DNA from: Oasisia sp. SBJ-2009
Taxonomy: Eukaryota > Annelida > Polychaeta > Sabellida > Siboglinidae
Length of the DNA stretch: 64,000 bases
Assembly: GCA_964017155.1 (NCBI GenBank)
Contig: OZ024856.1
Location: 8,755,811 to 8,819,810, forward strand
Direction: 5' to 3'
Each line of letters begins with the position of its first letter. Position 1 is the first letter of the stretch. The position numbers were made by a program, and so were the translations under genes. Below, piece by piece: positions 38,414 through 48,670 of the stretch. The notes under the pieces are model-generated. The model did not search any database. It was not told the origin of the DNA and worked only from the letters and a program-made list of their open reading frames with translations.

Positions 38414-39394
38414 GTGGCTTTGGAAATTGCGAGAAACACCCCAAAGTGCGCTTGCGCCAATATAAGTGTATTTTCTCTTCTGAAAAATACAACGTACAAA
38501 TACAGTTCGTTAGTTTTATGGATCGTCATCGGTTCCCTGGCTAGAAATCAACTACAACTTGTCGAGCTTCCAAAATGGTGCCTATATTTCGGAAATTACG
38601 CTAATCACCCTCAAAGTGCGCTTACGCCAATGCAAAGTTATTTTCACATCTGAAACCTACAATGTACCACTACTCTTCGTGACATGTGTGGATTCGCATG
38701 ATTCCCAGAACGAAGAGTCAAGTACAAGTGGGCGTGCTTCGATACTCGTACCTATTTTTTCAGAAATTACTGTAAACTCGCTTAAATGCGTTCGCGACGA
38801 AACAACGGTATTGTCTCATCGGAAAACTACAACGTAGTACCACTATAATTAGATACTTTTTTTGGATTTGCATAGGCCAGACAACGAGGAAATTGCGAGA
38901 AACACCCCAAAATGCGCTTACGCCAATATAAGGGTATTTTCTCTTCTGAAAAATACAACGTACCAATACAGTTCGTTAGTTTTATGGATCGTCATCGGTT
39001 CCCGGACTAGAAATCAATTACAACTTGTCGAGCTTCCAAAATGGTGCCTATATTTCGGAAATTACGCTAATCACCCTCAAAGTTCGCTTACGCCAATGCA
39101 AAGTTATTTTCACATCTGAAACCTACAGTGTACCACTACTATTCGTGACATTTGTGGATTCGCATGGTTCCCAGGGCGAAGAGTCATGTACAAGTGGTCG
39201 TGCTTCGATACGCGTACCTATTTTTTCGGAAATTACGTTAAACTCCCGTAAATGCGTTCGCGCCAAATTTAAGGTATTATCTCATCGGAAAACTACATCG
39301 TAGTACGACTATAATAAGATACTTTTTTTGGATTTGTATAGTCCAGACAACGAGGAATAAAGTACACGGGGTTGAATTTCAATACTAATAGATA
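38414..39394 (+). repeat. Monomers 75-76 with a 49 bp deletion
   Basis: The interval is 981 bp where two monomers should give about 1030. Monomer 38414 starts as A2 and turns into A1 between 38433 and 38445 ('gagaaacacc' followed by 'caaagtgcgcttgcgcc'). Its C subunit then jumps from 'gacaacgagg' straight to 'aaattgcgagaaac', so the end of C and the start of the next A are missing. Confidence 0.9.
38888..38891 (+). other. Deletion junction with GGAA microhomology
   Basis: In intact copies 'cgaggaataaag' and 'ctttggaaattgcg' are 49 bp apart. Here they are fused as 'cgaggaaattgcg'. The four bases GGAA occur at both original ends and once at the junction. This is the only deletion larger than a few bases in the array. 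Confidence 0.9.
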
Positions 39395-42300
39395 GTGATT
39401 TTCGAAATTGCGATAAACACCCCAAAGTGCGCTTGCGCCAATATAAGGGTATTTTCTCTTCTGAAAAATACAACGTACAAATACAGTTCGTTAGTTTTAT
39501 GGATCGTCATCGGTTCCCGCACTAGAAATCAACTACGACTTGTCGAGCTTCCAAAATGGTGCCTATATTTCGGGAATTACGCTAATCACCCTCAAAGTGC
39601 GCTTACGCGAATGCAAAGTTATTTTCACATCTGAAACCTACAATGTACCACTACTCTTCGTGACATGTGTGGATTCGCATGATTCCCAGAACGAAGAGTC
39701 AAGTACAAGTGGGCGTGCTTCGATACTCGTACCTATTTTTTCGGAAATTACTGTAAACTCGCTTAAATGCGTTCGCGCCAAAACAACGGTATTGTCTCAT
39801 CGGAAAACTACAACGTAGTACGACTATAATAAAATACTTTTTTTGGATTTGTATAGTCCAGACAACGAGGAATAAAGTACACGGGGTTGAATTTCGATAC
39901 TAATAGATGGTGATTTTCGAAATTGCGATAAACACCCCAAAGTGCGCTTGCGCCAATATAAGTGTATTTTCTCTTCTGAAAAATACAACGTACAAATACA
40001 GTTCGTTAGTTTTATGGATCGTCATCGGTTCCCGGGCTAGAAATCAACTACAACTTGTCGAGCTTCCAAAATGGTGCCTATATTTCGGAAATTACGCTAA
40101 TCACCCTCAAAGTTCGCTTACGCCAATGCAAAGTTATTTTCACATCTGAAACCTACAGTGTACCACTACTATTCGTGACATTTGTGGATTCGCATGGTTC
40201 CCAGGGCGAAGAGTCATGTACAAGTGGTCCTGCTTCGATACGGGTACCTATTTTTTCGGAAATTACGTTAAACTCCCGTAAATGCGTTCGCGCCAAATTT
40301 ATGGTATTATCTCATCGGAAAACTACATCGTAGTACGACTATAATAAGATACTTTTTTTGGATTTGTATAGTCCAGACAACGAGGAATAAAGTACACGGG
40401 GTTGAATTTCGATACTAATAGATAGTGATTTTTGAAATTGCGATAAACACCCCAAAGTGCGCTTGCGCCAATATAAGGGTATTTTCTCTTCTGAAAAATA
40501 CAACGTACAAATACAATTCGTTAGTTTTATGGATCGTCATCGGTTCCCGGACTAGAAATCAACTGCAATTTGTCGAACTTCCAAAATGGTGCCTATATTT
40601 CGGAAATTACGCTAATCACCCTCAAAGTGCGCTTACGCCAATGCAAAGTTATTTTCACATCTGAAACCTACAATGTACCACTACTCTTCATGACATTTGT
40701 GGATTCGCATGGTTCCCAGGGCGAAGAGTCATGTACAAGTGGGCGTGCTTCGATACGCGTACCTATTTTTTCGGAAATTACGTTAAACTCCCGTAAATGC
40801 GTTCGCGCCAAATTTAAGGTATTATCTCATCGGAAAACTACATCGTAGTACGACTATAATAAGATACTTTTTTTGGATTTGTATAGTCCAGACAACGAAG
40901 AATAAAGTACACGGGGTTGAATTTCAATACTAATAGATAGTGATTTTCGAAATTGCGATAAACACCCCAAAGTGCGCTTGCGCCAATATATGGGTATTTT
41001 CTCTTCTGAAAAATACAACGTACAAATACAGTTCGTTAGTTTTATGGATCGTCATCGGTTCCCGCACTAGAAATCAACTACAACTTGTCGAGCTTCCAAA
41101 ATGGTGCCTATATTTCGGGAATTACGCTAATCACCCTCAAAGTGCGCTTACGCGAATGCCAAGTTATTTTCACATCTGAAACCTACAATGTACCACTACT
41201 CTTCGTGACATGTGTGGATTCGCATGATTCCCAGAACGAAGAGTCAAGTACAAGTGGGCGTGCTTCGATACTCGTACCTATTTTTTCGGAAATTACTGTA
41301 AACTCGCTTAAATGCGTTCGCGCCGAAACAACGGTATTGTCTCATCGGAAAACTACAACGTAGTTCCACTATAATTAGATACTTTTTTTGGACTTGCATA
41401 GGCCAGACAACGAGGAATAAAGTACAAGTGGTTGAATTTCGGTACTAATAGATAGTGGCTTTGGAAATTGCGAGAAACACCCCAAAATGCGCTTACGCCA
41501 ATATAAGGGTATTTTCTCTTCTAAAAAATACAACGTACCAATACAGTTCGTTAGTTTTATGGATCGTCATCGGTTCCTGGACTAGAAATCAATTACAACT
41601 TGTCGAGCTTCCAAAATGGTGCCTATATTTCGGAAATTACGCTAATCACCCTCAAAGTGAGCTTACGCGAATGCAAAGTTATTTTCACATCTGAAACCTA
41701 CAATGTACCACTACTCTTCGTGACATGTGTGGATTCGCATGATTCCCAGAACGAAGAGGCAAGTACAAGTGGGCGTGCTTCGATACTCGTACCTATTTTT
41801 TCGGAAATTACTGTAAACTCGCTTAAATGCGTTCGCGCCAAAACAACGGTATTGTCTCATCGGAAAACTACAACGTAGTACCACTATAATTAGGTACTTT
41901 TTTTTTGAATTTGCATAGGCCAGACAACGAGGAATAAAGTACAAGTGGTTGAATTTCGGTACTAATAGATAGTGGCTTTGGAAATTGCGAGAAACACCCC
42001 AAAATGCGCTTACGCCAATATAAGGGTATTTTCTCTTCTAAAAAATACAACGTACAAATACAGTTCGTTAGTTTTATGGATCGTCATCGGTTCCTGGACT
42101 AGAAATCAATTACAACTTGTCGAGCTTCCAAAATGGTGCCTATATTTCGGGAATTACGCTAATCACCCTCAAAGTGCGCTTACGCGAATGCAAAGTTATT
42201 TTCACATCTGAAACCTACAATGTACCACTACTCTTCGTGACATGTGTGGATTCGCATGATTCCCAGAACGAAGAGTCAAGTACAAGTGGGCGTGCTTCGA

Positions 42301-42486
42301 TACTCGTACCTATTTTTTCGGAAATTACTGTAAACTCGCTTATATGCGTTCGCGCCAAAACAACGGTATTGTCTCATCGGAAAACTACAACGTATTACGA
42401 CTATAATAAAATACTTTTTTTGGATTTGTATAGTCCAGACAACGAGGAATAAAGTACACGGGGTTGAATTTCGATACTAATAGATG
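39395..42486 (+). repeat. Monomers 77-82, including 5-monomer block copy 1
   Basis: Monomers start at 39395, 39910, 40425, 40940, 41455 and 41972. The segment from 39910 to the left part of 40425 recurs 2577 bp downstream, and 40940 (right part) with 41455 recurs 2062 bp downstream. Monomer 40425 is itself chimeric: B1 'cttcatgaca' changes to B2 'tttgtgg' in 40691-40696. The variants 'atttcgggaatt' and 'caatttgtcgaac' are specific to this neighbourhood and 45-62 kb. Confidence 0.8.
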
Positions 42487-45062
42487 GTGATTTTCGAAAT
42501 TGCGATAAACACCCCAAAGTGCGCTTGCGCCAATATAAGTGTATTTTCTCTTCTGAAAAATACAACGTACAAATACAGTTCGTTAGTTTTATGGATCGTC
42601 ATCGGTTCCCGGGCTAGAAATCAACTACAACTTGTCGAGCTTCCAAAATGGTGCCTATATTTCGGAAATTACGCTAATCACCCTCAAAGTTCGCTTACGC
42701 CAATGCAAAGTTATTTTCACATCTGAAACCTACAGTGTACCACTACTATTCGTGACATTTGTGGATTCGCATGGTTCCCAGGGCGAAGAGTCATGTACAA
42801 GTGGTCCTGCTTCGATACGGGTACCTATTTTTTCGGAAATTACGTTAAACTCCCGTAAATGCGTTCGCGCCAAATTTATGGTATTATCTCATCGGAAAAC
42901 TACATCGTAGTACGACTATAATAAGATACTTTTTTTGGATTTGTATAGTCCAGACAACGAGGAATAAAGTACACGGGGTTGAATTTCGATACTAATAGAT
43001 GGTGATTTTCGAAATTGCGATAAACACCCCAAAGTGCGCTTGCGCCAATATAAGGGTATTTTCTCTTCTGAAAAATACAACGTACAAATAAAATTCGTTA
43101 GTTTTATGGATCGTCATCGGTTCCCGGACTAGAAATCAACTGCAATTTGTCGAACTTCCAAAATGGTGCCTATATTTCGGAAATTACGCTAATCACCCTC
43201 AAAGTGCGCTTACGCCAATGCAAAGTTATTTTCACATCTGAAACCTACAATGTACCACTACTCTTCGTGACATGTGTGGATTCGCATGATTCCCAGAACG
43301 AAGAGTCAAGTACAAGTGGGCGTGCTTCGATACTCGTACCTATTTTTTCGGAAATTACTGTAAACTCGCTTAAATGCGTTCGCGCCGAAACAACGGTATT
43401 GTCTCATCGGAAAACTACAACGTAGTACCACTATAATTAGATACTTTTTTTGGACTTGCATAGGCCAGACAACGAGGAATAAAGTACAAGTGGTTGAATT
43501 TCGGTACTAATAGATAGTGGCTTTGGAAATTGCGAGAAACACCCCAAAATGCGCTTACGCCAATATAAGGGTATTTTCTCTTCTAAAAAATACAACGTAC
43601 CAATACAGTTCGTTAGTTTTATGGATCGTCATCGGTTCCTGGACTAGAAATCAATTACAACTTGTCGAGCTTCCAAAATGGTGCCTATATTTCGGAAATT
43701 ACGCTAATCACCCTCAAAGTGCGCTTACGCGAATGCAAAGTTATTTTCACATCTGAAACCTACAATGTACCAATACTCTTCGTGACATGTGTGGATTCGC
43801 ATGATTCCCAGAACGAAGAGTCAAGTACAAGTGGGCGTGCTTCGATACTCGTACCTATTTTTTTCGGAAATTACTGTAAACTCGCTTAAATGCGTTCGCG
43901 CCAAAACAACGGTATTGTCTCATCGGAAAACTACAACGTAGTACGACTATAATAAAATACTTTTTTTGGATTTGTATAGTCCAGACAATGAGGAATAAAG
44001 TACACGGGGTTGAATTTCGATACTAATAGATGGTGATTTTCGAAATTGCGATAAACACCCCAAAGTGCGCTTGCGCCAATATAAGTGTATTTTCTCTTCT
44101 GAAAAATACAACGTACAAATACAGTTCGTTAGTTTTATGGATCGTCATCGGTTCCCGGGCTAGAAATCAACTACAACTTGTCGAGCTTCCAAAATGGTGC
44201 CTATATTTCGGAAATTACGCTAATCACCCTCAAAGTGCGCTTACGCCAATGCAAAGTTATTTTCACATCTGAAACCTACAATGTACCACTACTCTTCGTG
44301 ACATGTGTGGATTCGCATGATTCCCAGAACGAAGAGTCAAGTACAAGTGGGCGTGCTTCGATACTCGCACCTATTTTTTCGGAAATTACTGTAAACTCGC
44401 TTAAATGCGTTCGCGCCGAAACAACGGTATTGTCTCATCGGAAAACTACAACGTAGTACCACTATAATTAGATACTTTTTTTGGATTTGCATAGGCCATA
44501 CAACGAGGAATAAAGTACAAGTGGTTGAATTTCGATACTAATAGATAGTGGCTTTGGAAATTGCGAGAAACACCCCAAAATGCGCTTACGCCAATATAAG
44601 GGTATTTTCTCTTCTGAAAAATACAACGTACCAATACAGTTCGTTAGTTTTATGGATCGTCATCGGTTCCCGGACTAGGAATCAATTACAACTTGTCGAG
44701 CTTCCAAAATGGTGCCTATATTTCGGAAATTACGCTAATCACCCTCAAAGTTCGCTAACGCGAATGCAAAGTTATTTTCACATCTGAAACCTACAGGGAA
44801 CCACTACTATTCGTGACATTTGTGGATTCGCATGGTTCCCAGGGCGAAGAGTCATGTACAAGTGGTCCTGCTTCGATACGCGTACCTATTTTTTCGGAAA
44901 TTACTTTAAACTCCCGTAAATGCGTTCGCGCCAAATTTAAGGTATTATCACATCGGAAAACTACATCGTAGTACGACTATAATAAGATACTTTTTTTGGA
45001 TTTGTATAGTCCAGACAACGAGGAATAAAGTACACGGGGTTGAATTTCGATACTAATAGATA
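42487..45062 (+). repeat. Monomers 83-87, block copy 2 and start of 7-mer HOR family
   Basis: Monomers start at 42487, 43002, 43517, 44033 and 44548. The first is a near copy of 39910. The second is chimeric, with 40425-type left and 40940-type right and the switch in about 43222-43267. The right part of 44033 ('gatactcgcacc', 'gcgccgaaac') and 44548 are the earliest matches to the last two members of the 7-monomer HOR. 44548 still has private variants 'gctaacgcgaatg'. Confidence 0.8.
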
Positions 45063-45068
45063 GTGATT

Positions 45069-45236
45069 TTCGAAATTGCGATAAACACCCCAAAGTGCGC
45101 TTGCGCCAATATAAGGGTATTTTCTCTTCTGAAAAATACAACGTACAAATACAATTCGTTAGTTTTATGGATCGTCATCGGTTCCCGGACTAGAAATCAA
45201 CTGCAACTTGTCGAGCTTCCAAAATGGTGCCTATAT
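45069..45236 (+). repeat. Subunit A of the reference monomer (~168 bp)
   Basis: This is the first of three related subunits in the monomer starting at 45063, chosen as reference. It opens with 'ttcgaaattgcgataaac', continues through 'gtgcgcttgcgccaat', 'tctgaaaaatacaacgta', 'ttatggatcgtcatcggttc' and 'cccggactag', and ends at 'cctata'. Its first ~80 bp align by eye with subunits B and C; the second half aligns more loosely, around 'tggatcg...ttcccggac'. Two main versions occur in the array. A1 is 'gtgattttcg...gataaac...cttgcgcc'. A2 is 'gtggctttgg...gagaaac...cttacgcc'. Confidence 0.85.
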
Positions 45237-45407
45237 TTCGGAAATTACGCTAATCACCCTCAAAGTGCGCTTACGCCAATGCAAAGTTATTTTCACATCT
45301 GAAACCTACAATGTACCACTACTCTTCATGACATGTGTGGATTCGCATGATTCCCAGAACGAAGAGTCAAGTACAAGTGGGCGTGCTTCGATACTCGTAC
45401 CTATTTT
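45237..45407 (+). repeat. Subunit B of the reference monomer (~171 bp)
   Basis: The second subunit opens with 'ttcggaaattacgctaatc', then 'gtgcgcttacgccaatgc', 'tctgaaacctacaatgta', 'tggattcgcatgattccc' and 'agtgggcgtgcttcgatac'. It aligns with A and C over the first ~80 bp. This subunit carries the densest set of diagnostic variants. B1 has 'gacatgtgtgg', 'cagaacgaagagtcaag', 'gggcgtgc' and 'gatactcg'. B2 has 'gacatttgtgg', 'cagggcgaagagtcatg' (or 'catggcgaag'), 'ggtcgtgc/ggtcctgc' and 'gatacgcg'. Most of the chimeric monomers described below switch between B1 and B2. Confidence 0.85.
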
Positions 45408-45585
45408 TTCGGAAATTACTGTAAACTCGCTTAAATGCGTTCGCGCCAAAACAACGGTATTGTCTCATCGGAAAACTACAACGTAGTACCACTATAATTA
45501 GATACTTTTTTTTTGAATTTGCATAGGCCAGACAACGAGGAATAAAGTACAAGTGGTTGAATTTCGGTACTAATACATAGTGGCT
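45408..45585 (+). repeat. Subunit C of the reference monomer (~175-178 bp)
   Basis: The third subunit opens with 'ttcggaaattactgtaaac' ('acggtaaac' or 'acgttaaac' in other copies), then 'atgcgttcgcgccaa', 'catcggaaaactac', a T run, and 'ccagacaacgaggaat'. C1 carries 'acatcgtagtacgac', 'tttgtatagtcc' and 'acacggggttg'. C2 carries 'acaacgtagtaccac', 'tttgcataggcc' and 'acaagtggttg'. C1 is usually followed by A1 and C2 by A2, so the C right half and the next A left half behave as a linked segment. Confidence 0.85.
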
Positions 45586-46537
45586 TTGGAAATTGCGAGA
45601 AACACCCCAAAATGCGCTTACGCCAATATAAGGGTATTTTCTCTTCTAAAAAATACAACGTACAAATACAGTTCGTTAGTTTTATGGATCGTCATCGGTT
45701 CCTGGACTAGAAATCAATTACAACTTGTCGAGCTTCCAAAATGGTGCCTATATTTCGGGAATTACGCTAATCACCCTCAAAGTTCGCTTACGCCAAAGCA
45801 AAGTTATTTTCACATATGAAACCTACAATGTACCACTAATCTTCGTGACGTGTGTGGATTCGCATGATTCCCAGAACGAAGAGTCAAGTACAAGTGGGCG
45901 TGCTTCGATACTCGTACCTATTTTTTCGGAAATTACTGTAAACTCGCTTAAATGCGTTCGCGCCAAAACAACGGTATTGTCTCATCGGAAAACTACAACG
46001 TAGTACCACTATAATTAGATACTTTTTTTGGATTTGCATTGGCCAGTCAACGAGGAATAAAGTACAAGTGGTTGAATTTCGATACTAATAGATAGTGGCT
46101 TTGGAAATTGCGAGAAACACCCCAAAATGCGCTTACGCCAATATAAGGGTATTTTCTCTTCTAAAAAATGCAACGTACCAATACATTTCGTTAGTTTTAT
46201 GGATCGTCATCGGTTCCTGGACTAGAAATAAATTACAACTTGTCGAGTTTCCAAAATGGTGCCTATATTTCCGAAATTACGCTAATCACCCTCAAAGTTC
46301 GCTTACGCCAATGCAAAGTTATTTTCACATCTGAAACCTACAGTGTACCACTACTATTCGTGACATTTGTGGACTCGCATGGTTCCCAGGGCGAAGAGTC
46401 ATGTACAAGTGGTCGTGCTTCGATACGCGTACCTATTTTTTCGGAAATTACGTTAAACTCCCGTAAATGCGTTCGCGCCACATTTAAGGTATTATCTCAT
46501 CGGAAAACTACATCGTAGTACGACTATAATAAGATAC

Positions 46538-46543
46538 TTTTTT
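46538..46543 (+). repeat. Short (T6) allele of the C-subunit T run at a C1/C2 switch
   Basis: The left side is C1 ('acatcgtagtacgac') and the right side is C2 ('tttgcataggcc'), so this monomer changes type at or next to the T run. The T6 allele with this mixed context recurs in every p3/p4 boundary of the 7-monomer HOR: near 50147, 53754, 57362 and 59940. Confidence 0.8.
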
Positions 46544-48670
46544 GGATTTGCATAGGCCAGACAACGAGGAATAAAGTACAAGTGGTTGAATTTCGATACT
46601 AATAGATAGTGGCTTTGGAAATTGCGAGAAACACCCCAAAATGCGCTTACGCCAATATAAGGGTATTTTCTCTTCTGAAAAATACAACGTACCAATACAG
46701 TTCGTTAGTTTCATGGATCGTCATCGGTTCCCGGACTAGAAATCAATTACAACTTGTCGAGCTTCCAAAATGGTGCCTATATTTCGGAAATTACGCTAAT
46801 CACCCTCAAAGTTCGCTTACGCCAATGCAAAGTTATTTTCACATCTGAAACCTACAGGGAACCACTACTATTCGTGACATTTGTGGATACGCATGGTTCC
46901 CAGGGCGAAGAGTCATGTACAAGTGGTCCTGCTTCGATACTCGTACGTATTTTTTCGGAAATTACTGTAAACTCGCTTAAATGCGTTCGCGCCAAATTTA
47001 AGGTATTATCACATCGGAAAACTACATCGTAGTACGACTATAATAAGATACTTTTTTTGGATTTGTATAGTCCAGACAACGAGGAATAAAGTACACGGGG
47101 TTGAATTTCGATACTAATAGATAGTGATTTTCGAAATTGCGATAAACACCCCAAAGTGCGCTTGCGCCAATATAAGGGTATTTTCTCTTCTGAAAAATAC
47201 AACGTACAAATACAATTCGTTAGTTTTATGGATCGTCATCGGTTCCCGGACTAGAAATCAACTGCAACTTGTCGAGCTTCCAAAATGGTGCCTATATTTC
47301 GGAAATTACGCTAATCACCCTCAAAGTGCGCTTACGCCAATGCAAAGTTATTTTCACATCTGAAACCTACAATGTACCACTACTCTTCATAACCTGTGTG
47401 GATTCGCATGATTCCCAGAACGAAGAGTCAAGTACAAGTGGGCGTGCTTCGATACTCGTACCTATTTTTTCGGAAATTACTGTAAACTCGCTTAAATGCG
47501 TTCGCGCCAAAACAACGGTATTGTCTCATCGGAAAACTACAACGTAGTACCACTATAATTAGATACTTTTTTTTTGGATTTGCATTGGCCAGACAACGAG
47601 GAATAAAGTACATGTGGTTGAATTTCGATACTAATAGATAGTGATTTTCGAAATTGCGATAAACACCCCAAAGTGCGCTTGCGCCAATATAAGGGTATTT
47701 TCTCTTCTGAAAAATACAACGTACAAATACAATTCGTTAGTTTTATGGATCGTCATCGGTTCCCGGACTAGAAATCAACTGCAACTTGTCGAGCTTCCAA
47801 AATGGTGCCTGTATTTCGGAAATTACGCTAATCACCCTCAAAGTGCGCTTACGCCAATGCAAAGTTATTTTCACATCTGAAACCTACAATGTACCACTAC
47901 TCTTCGTGACATGTGTGGATTCGCATGATTCCCAGAACGAAGAGTCAAGTACAAGTGGGCGTGCTTCGATACTCGCACCTATTTTTTCGGAAATTACTGT
48001 AAACTCGCTTAAATGCGTTCGCGCCGAAACAACGGTATTGTCTCATCGGAAAACTACAACGTAGTACCACTATAATTAGATACTTTTTTTGGATTTGCAT
48101 AGGCCATACAACGAGGAATAAAGTACAAGTGGTTGAATTTCGATACTAATAGATAGTGGCTTTGGAAATTGCGAGAAACACCCCAAAATGCGCTTACGCC
48201 AATATAAGGGTATTTTCTCTTCTGAAAAATACAACGTACCAATACAGTTCGTTAGTTTTATGGATCGTCATCGGTTCCCGGACTAGGAATCAATTACAAC
48301 TTGTCGAGCTTCCAAAATGGTGCCTATATTTCGGAAATTACGCTAATCACCCTCAAAGTTCGCTTACGCCAATGCAAAGTTATTTTCACATCTGAAACCT
48401 ACAGGGAACCACTACTATTCGTGACATTTGTGGATTCGCATGGTTCCCAGGGCGAAGAGTCATGTACAAGTGGTCCTGCTTCGATACGCGTACCTATTTT
48501 TTCGGAAATTACTTTAAACTCCCGTAAATGCGTTCGCGCCAAATTTAAGGTATTATCACATCGGAAAACTACATCGTAGTACGACTATAATAAGATACTT
48601 TTTTTGGATTTGTATAGTCCAGACAACGAGGAATAAAGTACACGGGGTTGAATTTCGATACTAATAGATA

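Larger units (their letters stand above)
45063..48670 (+). repeat. 7-monomer HOR, copy 1 (3608 bp)
   Basis: Members p1-p7 start at 45063, 45580, 46095, 46609, 47124, 47641 and 48156. Marker variants are 'catatgaaacc' and 'gccaaagcaaag' (p2), 'aaaaaatgcaacg' and 'gaaataaatt' (p3), 'gtttcatggatcg' (p4), 'cttcataacctg' (p5), 'cctgtatttcgg' (p6) and 'gccatacaacg' (p7). Variants private to this copy include T at 46047 and T at 47613. The G at 48287 is shared with its ancestor-like position 44679 but not with later copies. Confidence 0.93.

Noticed and set aside
45108..45121. Telomeric or simple-sequence repeats within the window
   Set aside because: Runs such as 'ataagggtatttt' are single occurrences within subunit A, not tandem short motifs.
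45063..45579. Identification as primate alpha satellite because of the ~171 bp subunit
   Set aside because: The subunit sequence does not resemble alpha satellite that I know, and the fixed A-B-C trimer with CpG-rich boxes differs from it. Only the unit length is similar.
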